Position numbers and translations under genes: made by a program | Notes under the pieces: model-generated | Seen by the model: only the letters and a program-made list of their open reading frames with translations | The model's database searches: none | Told to the model about the DNA's origin: nothing | Source of the DNA: JANQIO01 sp965229625 | GTDB taxonomy: Bacteria > Pseudomonadota > Gammaproteobacteria > Pseudomonadales > Halieaceae | Direction: 5' to 3' | Assembly (NCBI GenBank): GCA_965229625.1 | Contig: CBDDJJ010000002.1 | Coordinates: forward strand, 186,001-250,000 | DNA length: 64,000 nucleotides | Shown: in pieces, positions 57,290-64,000 of the stretch | Layout: each line of letters opens with the position of its first letter | Numbering within the stretch: position 1 is the stretch's first letter

Positions 57290-58789
57290 ATGACCCATGA
57301 AAACACAAGTCTGGTAACACGGGTGGTCATTGCCGGCGGCGGCACCGCCGGTTGGATGACGGCGGCCGGCCTATCGACGCTGATTGGCAGGAACCTGGAG
57401 ATTTCCCTGGTCGAATCCGACGACATCCCCACTGTGGGCGTCGGCGAGGCCACCATTCCCACCATTCTCACTATCAACCGGCTGCTGAGAATTCCGGAGC
57501 CGGACTTTCTCAAGGCCACCCAGGGCACCTTCAAACTCGGCATCGCCTTCGAGAACTGGCGCAAGCCCGGGCACCGCTACATCCACTCCTTCGGCGATAC
57601 CGGCAAGTCAGCCTGGGCCGCCGGGTTCCACCACTTCTGGATGCGCGGCCTGGAACTGGGCCTGGTGAAGGACTACGGCGCCTACTGCCCCGAGCTGCAG
57701 GCGGCCGAACACTCCCGTTTTGGCATACTGTCACAGCACAAGCTCAACTACGCCTATCACCTGGATGCCGGTCTCTACGGGGCCTACCTGCGCAAGCTGG
57801 CCGAGGCCAACGGCGTGCGCCGTGTAGAGGGGAAAATCGCCGACATCAGCCTACGTGAATCCGACGGCTATATCGCGTCACTGCAGCTCGAATCCGGGCA
57901 ACAGATCGAGGGGGACCTGTTCATAGACTGCACCGGCTTCCGGGGCTTGCTGATCGAGGGAGCGCTGCAAACCGGCTTCGACGATTGGACTCACTGGCTG
58001 CCCTGTAACCGCGCGCTGGCCGTGCAAACCGAGAGCGTCGGCGAACCTATACCCTATACCCGTTCGATCGCCCATCGGGCTGGCTGGCAGTGGCGCATAC
58101 CGTTGCAACACCGGGTTGGCAATGGGCTGGTCTACTGTTCGGACCACCTGTCCGACGATGAGGCCACCAGCCTGCTGCTGGGCAACCTGGAGGGCCAGCC
58201 CATCACCGAGCCAAGGCCGATTCGCTATCGCACTGGCATGCGCTCGCGCTACTGGAACAAGAACTGTATCGCGCTGGGACTGGCCAGCGGGTTCGTCGAA
58301 CCGCTGGAATCCACTAGCATCCATTTCATCCAGAACGGCCTGATGTGGCTGTTGCTGATGTTCCCCTACCGTGGCATCACCGATTCCGTGGTTGACGAGT
58401 ACAACGCTACCCTGCGTCGGGAAGCGGAGCACATCCGGGATTTCATCATTCTGCACTATCACGTGACCGAGCGGGATGACAGCGAGTTCTGGCGCTACCT
58501 GCGCGAGATGCCGATACCTGCCTCCCTGCAGCACCGGATCGACCTGTTCCGGGAAACCGGGCGGGTCTTCAAACCGCAGGACGACGTATTTGCGGAGAAT
58601 TCCTGGGTTCAGGTGATGATGGGCCAGGGCATCACCCCTCAGCAATACCACCCCATCGTGGACATGATGAGCGAACCCGAGCTGGGCTCTTTCCTCAGCG
58701 ATATCGAGAACAATGTGCAGCAAATGGTGTCCGCGCTGCCCGCACACGGCGAGTTTGTCAGCCGCTATAGCCAGCAGGCCGGCAACTGA
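57290..58789 (+). CDS. Flavin-dependent tryptophan-halogenase-like protein (second copy)
   Basis: A 499-residue halogenase-family protein with VIAGGGTAGWMTA, the PTVGVGEATIPTI segment, catalytic-type lysine Lys82 in QGTFKLGIAF, an intact WxWxIP motif in GWQWRIPLQHRVGNG, and SGFVEPLESTSIHFIQ. It is thus more canonical than the first copy and clearly not a recent duplicate. It lies 23 bases after the cupin gene and ends the cassette. A partner flavin reductase is not encoded nearby. Confidence 0.9.
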   Translation: MTHENTSLVTRVVIAGGGTAGWMTAAGLSTLIGRNLEISLVESDDIPTVGVGEATIPTILTINRLLRIPEPDFLKATQGTFKLGIAFENWRKPGHRYIHSFGDTGKSAWAAGFHHFWMRGLELGLVKDYGAYCPELQAAEHSRFGILSQHKLNYAYHLDAGLYGAYLRKLAEANGVRRVEGKIADISLRESDGYIASLQLESGQQIEGDLFIDCTGFRGLLIEGALQTGFDDWTHWLPCNRALAVQTESVGEPIPYTRSIAHRAGWQWRIPLQHRVGNGLVYCSDHLSDDEATSLLLGNLEGQPITEPRPIRYRTGMRSRYWNKNCIALGLASGFVEPLESTSIHFIQNGLMWLLLMFPYRGITDSVVDEYNATLRREAEHIRDFIILHYHVTERDDSEFWRYLREMPIPASLQHRIDLFRETGRVFKPQDDVFAENSWVQVMMGQGITPQQYHPIVDMMSEPELGSFLSDIENNVQQMVSALPAHGEFVSRYSQQAGN

Positions 58790-58834
58790 ATTCTCACACC
58801 GTAAACAGACGTCGTCCGGCGCCCGGTAGCACAT

Positions 58835-58865
58835 AAAAAAAGCGCTGCTCCACCCGGAACAGCGC
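58835..58865 (-). terminator. Intrinsic terminator for the GH16 gene
   Basis: On the minus strand GCGCTGTTCC / GGAGCAGCGC (one internal mismatch) is followed by seven T residues, about 50 bases past the GH16 stop. A longer 13-base inverted repeat (58811-58823 with 58877-58889) encloses it. Confidence 0.82.
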
Positions 58866-58915
58866 CCTTCCGTTCAGGCGCCGGACGACCCGCCGGTCGT
58901 CCGCCGTTATAGCCG

Positions 58916-61900
58916 CTAGTTTTTCACCAGCTTGTAAGTCCAGTGGACGCCTGAGCCGGCTTCGATATTCACCGTCATGCTGCCGTCCTCCTCCAGTGTC
59001 ACCTCGTAGGTCACCGAGGATGGTGCCTCCGAGGGACTGCCCAGCTCACCGCTGTTGACCGCCTTGGGCAGGCCAAGGTAGGCGCCGGTACCATTCAGGG
59101 TCAGCGTGCCCGCACCCTCGTCCCACTCCCAGGTGGCGTCGCCAACGCCGTCATGGGGGAATACCGGCGCTCCGCAGGCATCGGCACTGCCGCTCTGCCA
59201 GCCCTCGATCCAGGTCTCATCCTGCAACACGTTGCTGAAGCTGCCGTCCGCCGCCAGGATGTACTGATCATCGAAGTAACAGGCGCGCTCGGTGACGCCG
59301 GCACTATCGATTTGCCACCAGGCGCCCGAGTTCTTCTCCGGGCCGACCTTCAGCGCTCCTGCTTCACCTGCCACCTGCCAGGTGCCGACCACGGCCGGGG
59401 GTGCCGGCGGCTCAGCCACTTTGACCAGGGTATAGGTCCAGTGCACTCCCGAGCCCGCCTCAATGTTTACAGTCAGGCGGGTCGGCTCCTCGAAAGTGAC
59501 TTCATAGGTGATAGAGGGCGGCGCCTCACTGGGGCTGCCCAGCTCTCCGGAGTTGGTCGCCTTGGGTAAGCCGATATAGGCGCCAACCCCATTCACCGTC
59601 AGCGTGCCGGCTTCCTCATCCCAGGTATACGTGTAATCGCCCATACCGTCGTGAGGGAACACCGGTGCGCCACACGCGTCGGCGCTACCGGTCTGCCAGC
59701 CTTCCAGCCAGGTTTCATCCTGCAGCTCAATCTGGAAGGTGCCGTCGAAACTGAAGTCGTACTGATCGTCGAAGAAGCAGGCGCGGTCAACCACGCCGGC
59801 ATCATCGATTTGCCACCAGGCACCGGAGTTCTTCTCCGGACCTACCTTGAGCGCACCCGCTTCGGCGGCCACCTGCCAGGTACCGGCAATGGTGGGCTCG
59901 CCCGGGCCGGGGTCGCCGCCTCCGCTGCCTTCGTTCTCCCAGCGGATATTATCCAGCTCGAAGGACACGCCCTGCTGCTCGCCCCAGGTGGGGAACATGA
60001 CCAGCCCGGTGTTCACCTTACTCAGATCGAGGCCACTGGCCACCAGGTCGGCAATGGCGATCTCGTGAGTATTCCACTCGCCGCGCACATCGTTGCTGAG
60101 ATCGAGCACCTGGTCCCCGGACGTACAGGGGAAGAAGCAATCGATCTTGTAGGTGATGCCATGAGTGGTACCCGCCTGTAGCCGCAGATCGAAGATTAAC
60201 TTGCCTTCGGCAGCAAAGCTCGAAAGGTCGACGCCGGAGGCGGACTGGATGAACCACACACCGTTGGCGCCGTTAGTGCCAAAGTTGACGCTGAGGATCA
60301 TATCGCGCTCGGGATCGCCCGAGGCATTCTCGGCCCAGGTCACGAGGTTGTTGCTGTCACCCTCGAAGTAGTCGACGCCAGCTGTAGTATCCCAGGCGCC
60401 GATGCCGTTGGTCCAGATCGGGTCGACCTCGTCGATGTATACATTGACCACCTCGCCGTCCTCGGCACCGCCGGGCGGCCTTATGCCGCAACCATTGTTT
60501 TCTGGGTGGCCACAGGCAATCTCTATATTGTCAACCTGCACGTGGGCGGCACCGGTGGGCTCGAGGACAAAAAAGCTGATGATACTGCCCATATCCAGGG
60601 GTTGCTCACCGCTGTTGGCCAACAGCTCATTGATGGGAACGCTAACGCTGGCCCAGGTATCGGCGGGCAGGCTGGACACCTTGAGGTCGTAGTAACCCAG
60701 GGCCGGCCAGCCGCTATCCATCTTAATCATCAGTGAGCTGTCGGCATCGGTACCGGCGCTCATCACCTTGATATCAAACTTCAGTTCGCCGGCGTGCAGC
60801 TGCCACCAGGCAGGATTGTTGCCCATACCGAAGATGTCAGTTGGCTCGCCATCTTCCGCGTAAATGGAAATGTTGCCGGAATTGCTGGTCACGACCTCGA
60901 TGACCGTGCCACGCTCAGACTCAGCGGCGGGCACCTCGGAAAAGCTCAGGGCGCCGTCATTGTTCCAGAAGGAAGCGACAGCCAGCTGCCGGGATACGGT
61001 TTCGCCCGCAATGCTCCACTCCAGCGCGCTGGCGCCATCCATGTAGATATTGAACTGGTCTTCGAAGGCAGACTGTGCGTTCGGGCCTTCGAGCGTGCGA
61101 TCAGCATTGGAGTTGCAACCAGTGCCGTCCGGCGTGTCGTAGGTACACTCATAGACACGCACATAATCGACCACCATCTCCGCCGGAATGGCGCCATCGT
61201 CCACCACACCCGGCAGGTTGCCGCCAACCGCCAGGTTCAGCAGCATGTGGAAGTCCACATCAAAAGGGGCCGCACCAGCGCCTGCGGTATAGCCGTTGTC
61301 CCGGTCCTGGTAGTAGTAGCTGTACCAGGCATCGGCCTCCACGGTTTTGTAATGCTCGCCATCCAGGTACCAGCGTATGTAGCGCTCGGACCATTCCACG
61401 GCATACACGTGAAAATCTCCGGCCGGATCGACATCTTCCACGGCGGTGGAGGTAACCCGGTTCAAGGGCCAGGCAAAGCCGTGGTGCAAAGAGCCAAAGA
61501 CTTCCTCGCCATCGGTCTCGGCGTTGATCACCTCCATGATGTCCACTTCCCCGCTGGAGGCCCAGCCGGCGTAGGGAGAGTCTTCAGGTAACATCCAGAA
61601 CGCCGACCACAGCCCCTGGCCGGCCGCCGAGCGAATTGCCGCCTCGGCGCGACCATACTTGAAACTGAAGTTGCCGGCCGTGCGAATGCGGCCGGAAGTA
61701 TAGGGAAACCCTTCCACCAGCTCTTCCGACTTGGCAGTGATCGTCAAGTGACCGTCGGCTACCGTAAGGTTGCTTGCCGAGTACCACTGCTGCTCATTAT
61801 TCCCCCAGCGCTCCAGCCCGAATTCCGAGCCATCGCCCTCCTGTATGTCCCACTTGGACATGTCCAGCGAGTCGCCGTCGAACTCGTCGCTCCAGACCAT

Positions 61901-62050
61901 GCGCCACTCTTCTTCGGCGGCGGGAAAGAACGCTGCGGTATTGGGCGAACTGGCGCTGTCCGTGCCGCCGCCGCCGCAGGCTGCAAGCAGACCGATGAAA
62001 GTTGCTGGAAGGGCTGTGAACTTAAGTATTTTATTTATTGGATTAAGCAT
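58916..62050 (-). CDS. Multidomain GH16 lipoprotein with tandem C-terminal repeats
   Basis: A 1044-residue predicted lipoprotein (lipobox LLAAC, then a GGGG spacer). Residues about 45-305 are a GH16 endo-glucanase domain with catalytic GEVDIMEVIN near 168 and FHMLLNLAVGGNLPG, of the laminarinase type. Residues about 315-510 and 520-705 are two beta-sandwich regions, the second with ExoP-like DEVDPIWTNGIGAWD. The end consists of two about 157-residue repeats. The ATG at 62050 gives the lipoprotein signal; upstream codons to 62089 do not improve it. It is likely surface-exposed and feeds oligosaccharides to the TonB receptor. Confidence 0.9.
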   Translation of the reverse strand: MLNPINKILKFTALPATFIGLLAACGGGGTDSASSPNTAAFFPAAEEEWRMVWSDEFDGDSLDMSKWDIQEGDGSEFGLERWGNNEQQWYSASNLTVADGHLTITAKSEELVEGFPYTSGRIRTAGNFSFKYGRAEAAIRSAAGQGLWSAFWMLPEDSPYAGWASSGEVDIMEVINAETDGEEVFGSLHHGFAWPLNRVTSTAVEDVDPAGDFHVYAVEWSERYIRWYLDGEHYKTVEADAWYSYYYQDRDNGYTAGAGAAPFDVDFHMLLNLAVGGNLPGVVDDGAIPAEMVVDYVRVYECTYDTPDGTGCNSNADRTLEGPNAQSAFEDQFNIYMDGASALEWSIAGETVSRQLAVASFWNNDGALSFSEVPAAESERGTVIEVVTSNSGNISIYAEDGEPTDIFGMGNNPAWWQLHAGELKFDIKVMSAGTDADSSLMIKMDSGWPALGYYDLKVSSLPADTWASVSVPINELLANSGEQPLDMGSIISFFVLEPTGAAHVQVDNIEIACGHPENNGCGIRPPGGAEDGEVVNVYIDEVDPIWTNGIGAWDTTAGVDYFEGDSNNLVTWAENASGDPERDMILSVNFGTNGANGVWFIQSASGVDLSSFAAEGKLIFDLRLQAGTTHGITYKIDCFFPCTSGDQVLDLSNDVRGEWNTHEIAIADLVASGLDLSKVNTGLVMFPTWGEQQGVSFELDNIRWENEGSGGGDPGPGEPTIAGTWQVAAEAGALKVGPEKNSGAWWQIDDAGVVDRACFFDDQYDFSFDGTFQIELQDETWLEGWQTGSADACGAPVFPHDGMGDYTYTWDEEAGTLTVNGVGAYIGLPKATNSGELGSPSEAPPSITYEVTFEEPTRLTVNIEAGSGVHWTYTLVKVAEPPAPPAVVGTWQVAGEAGALKVGPEKNSGAWWQIDSAGVTERACYFDDQYILAADGSFSNVLQDETWIEGWQSGSADACGAPVFPHDGVGDATWEWDEGAGTLTLNGTGAYLGLPKAVNSGELGSPSEAPSSVTYEVTLEEDGSMTVNIEAGSGVHWTYKLVKN
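58919..59393 (-). repeat. C-terminal repeat unit 2 of the GH16 lipoprotein
   Basis: Encodes VVGTWQVAGEAGALK through HWTYKLVKN. It is highly similar to the preceding unit, including SGAWWQID, SADACGAPVFPHDG and NSGELGSPSEAP. Conserved cysteines (one in RACYFDD, one in DACGAP) could form a disulfide. The domain family is not recognised. Confidence 0.85.
59420..59890 (-). repeat. C-terminal repeat unit 1 of the GH16 lipoprotein
   Basis: Encodes IAGTWQVAAEAGALK through HWTYTLVK. It shares most residues with unit 2 but many synonymous and some coding changes, so the duplication is not very recent. It may be a substrate-binding or surface-anchoring module. Confidence 0.85.
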
Positions 62051-62573
62051 GGAAGTCCCCAGTGAGGTTCTGATTATCATAATTTCCACAATGCCTTATC
62101 CCACAATGTCCTGGTGGAGAACACCAAAATGCGACATAAAGGATTCCCTGTGGGATAAGGTGGATTCGCCACTACCGATTGGACCCGCAGGCCCACAAAT
62201 ACGGGATTTGAGCCGTGATCACGCACTTTTCGGTTACTCGTTATTGTTATATGCACTGTTCCGCCGAATGCGTCTGAATACCCAGCGAAAGTGCAGCCCC
62301 GACACGCTGCGACTTCAGCCGCAGGTTACACGCCACCGGCCACTCATGCAGCGCTTGTGCGAGATCAAGCTATGCAAAACTTTGGCAGACGGCCCTCATT
62401 CCGTCCCGTTTGTCGCAGTTGGGGTCCGTTTAGGCGAGAAAAGATAGCGAGCACTGTCCATTCACCGAAGAATGGCGGCGTCAGGTCCAATGTGCCCCAA
62501 CCTCGCCTTGGCCACCATCGGCCGGGCCGCACACGGCCGGGAGTTAAAAACTACAATTACGAGTGGATCATCA
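62051..62573. other. Divergent promoter region between the GH16 and GH3 genes
   Basis: 523 bases without a credible gene. It holds the inverted repeat CCTTATCCCACA (62094-62105) and TGTGGGATAAGG (62149-62160). A GC-rich imperfect hairpin around CCGGGCCG/CGGCCGGG at about 62520-62541 lies in the GH3 leader. The inverted repeat lies just upstream of the GH16 start and could control it or both genes. Confidence 0.5.
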
Positions 62574-64000
62574 ATGCTGCATAACCCGCATATGGAGCAG
62601 GCAGAGGAAGCAAGAGCCACCGCGAAAGAGCGCGCAGATGCGCTGATCGCCAGGATGACTCTGGAGGAGAAGATTGGCCAGCTGAGCCAGGTCAATGGTG
62701 GCACCGATGGATTGCACGACGGCGTGCGCGAGGGCCGAATTGGGTCGGTAATAAATGAAGTCAATGTAGACGAGGTCAACGAGCTGCAGCGACTCGCTGT
62801 GGAAGAAAGCCGCCTGGGTATTCCCCTGCTGATCGGCCGCGACGTAATTCACGGCTTCAAGACCATTTTCCCCATTCCCCTGGGCCAGGCGGCAAGCTGG
62901 GACCCGGAGGCCGTCCGGGCGGCTGCCGGTGTCGCCGCTGCTGAGGCTTCCTCTCTGGGTGTCAACTGGACCTTCGCGCCGATGATCGACATCACGCGCG
63001 ACCCGCGCTGGGGAAGAATCGCAGAGAGCCTGGGAGAGGATCCGGTGTTGTGCAGCCGGCTCGGTGCCGCCATGGTAGAGGGCTTCCAGGGACAATCCCT
63101 CGCTAACGGTGACAGCATCGCCGCATGTGCAAAGCACTTTGCCGGCTACGGGGCTGTAGAGGGCGGCCTTGATTACAACACCGCGAATATCCCTGAAAAT
63201 GAACTGCGCAATGTTTACCTGCAGCCTTTCAAGGCTGTCAGGGATGCGGGCGTCGCGACCTTCATGGCGTCCTTCAGCGACCTCAACGGGGTTCCGGCCA
63301 GCGGCAATGAGTTCCTAATGAAACAGGTGCTCCGTGAGGAGTGGGGCTTTGAAGGCTTCGTGGTCAGCGACTGGGAGTCGATCAAGGAACTGACGGTGCA
63401 CGGCTTTGCCGCCAACGGAACAGAGGCCGCCTGTGAAGCCGCCAATGCCGGTGTCGACATGGAGATGGCCAGTACTCTCTACCGCGACGAACTGCCCGAG
63501 CTGATCTCCTCGGGTCGCGTCAGTGAGCAGCAGTTGGACTCCATGGTGTGTAACGTGTTGCGCATCAAGATCGAGCTAGGCTTGTTCGAGCACGCTTATA
63601 CCGATCCGCACCACTACCCGCCGCCAGTGAATGAAGAGTACCGCCGCCAGGCTCGCGATCTCGCTGCAAAGAGCTGCGTGCTGCTCAAGAATGACGACGC
63701 GGTGCTACCGCTGAGCCGCAACGACCTCAACTCAATCGCGGTGATCGGCCCACTGGCCGACGACGGCTACGAACAGTTAGGCACCTGGGTATTTGACGGC
63801 GAATCCCGGCACAGCCAAACCGTTCTCCAGGCCATATATGAGCTTGCCGGAGACGCCATTGAGGTGCACTGGCATCAGGGTATGGCCACCTCGCGCTGCC
63901 GTGAGAACGACGGCTTTGAGTCCGCCGTGGAAGCAGCGGCCGCTGCCGACGTCGCCATTATGGTCATGGGTGAGGAATCTATCCTGTCAGGCGAGGCTCA
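62574..64000 (+). CDS. Glycoside hydrolase family 3 beta-glucosidase (3' end outside window)
   Basis: The frame is open to the end of the window, giving 475 residues. GH3 features: MTLEEKIGQLSQV, GIPLLIGRDVIHGFKTIFPIPLG, APMIDITRDPRWGRI, the KHFAGYG loop and the nucleophile aspartate in GFVVSDWES (about residue 267). The start of the C-terminal sandwich domain (LLKNDDAVLPL) is included. No signal peptide is evident, so it may act in the cytoplasm or be exported another way. It would release glucose from imported beta-glucan oligomers. The ATG at 62574 is chosen; another at 62592 is possible. Confidence 0.92.
   Translation, partial: MLHNPHMEQAEEARATAKERADALIARMTLEEKIGQLSQVNGGTDGLHDGVREGRIGSVINEVNVDEVNELQRLAVEESRLGIPLLIGRDVIHGFKTIFPIPLGQAASWDPEAVRAAAGVAAAEASSLGVNWTFAPMIDITRDPRWGRIAESLGEDPVLCSRLGAAMVEGFQGQSLANGDSIAACAKHFAGYGAVEGGLDYNTANIPENELRNVYLQPFKAVRDAGVATFMASFSDLNGVPASGNEFLMKQVLREEWGFEGFVVSDWESIKELTVHGFAANGTEAACEAANAGVDMEMASTLYRDELPELISSGRVSEQQLDSMVCNVLRIKIELGLFEHAYTDPHHYPPPVNEEYRRQARDLAAKSCVLLKNDDAVLPLSRNDLNSIAVIGPLADDGYEQLGTWVFDGESRHSQTVLQAIYELAGDAIEVHWHQGMATSRCRENDGFESAVEAAAAADVAIMVMGEESILSGEA

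Overview
The window reads as a chromosomal segment of a GC-rich marine gammaproteobacterium. Base composition, two large TonB-dependent receptors, Na+-coupled transporters, a beta-glucan degradation locus and tryptophan-halogenase/SapC cassettes suggest a Halieaceae (OM60/NOR5)- or Cellvibrionales-like organism. This is inference from gene content; no rRNA or tRNA gene is visible. No phage, IS element, integrase or CRISPR array was seen.

Layout. 1-5500: housekeeping genes (3' part of rimO, rsmE), a DUF819 membrane protein, and a coupled carbamate kinase / cyclic-2,3-diphosphoglycerate-synthetase-like pair. 5565-11724: a minus-strand ABC-2 export unit (ATPase plus two permeases, joined by ATGA overlaps) followed by a TonB-dependent receptor. 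11907-17706: a zinc-responsive island with a His-rich ZrgA-like periplasmic protein, a Zur-type repressor, a MerC-like membrane protein, a COG0523 GTPase, a DUF3299 protein and a LolD/FtsX-type ABC pair. It has two Zur-box-like palindromes and a candidate small secreted His/Cys protein. 17713-25310: msrA, a small-protein/VWA/J-domain group, htpX, an EthD-like gene, an SDR, DUF1499 and an HtrA protease. 25282-31055: an aminotransferase, two SDRs around a LysR regulator, and a tight operon of exported peroxiredoxin, divinyl-chlorophyllide-reductase-like protein and DUF1810 protein. 31260-38288: an RND efflux pair and two sodium:amino acid transporters. 38433-45241: a thiolase / M24 peptidase / metallo-beta-lactamase-fold operon divergent from pyruvate phosphate dikinase, with a striking palindrome between them.

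45251-64000 looks like a beta-1,3-glucan (laminarin-type) utilization locus. It holds a GH17-GH16 lipoprotein, a LytS/LytTR-type two-component pair, a CBM9-like secreted protein, a Xanthomonas/Caulobacter-type TonB receptor, a halogenase-SapC-cupin-halogenase cassette, a 1044-residue GH16 lipoprotein with tandem C-terminal repeats, and the first two thirds of a GH3 glucosidase that runs off the end. A working model is that surface GH16/GH17 enzymes cut the glucan, the receptor imports oligosaccharides, and GH3 releases glucose. The role of the halogenase/SapC/cupin genes is unknown and is the most interesting open question here.

All functions are assigned by reading translated motifs by eye. 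No database search was run.
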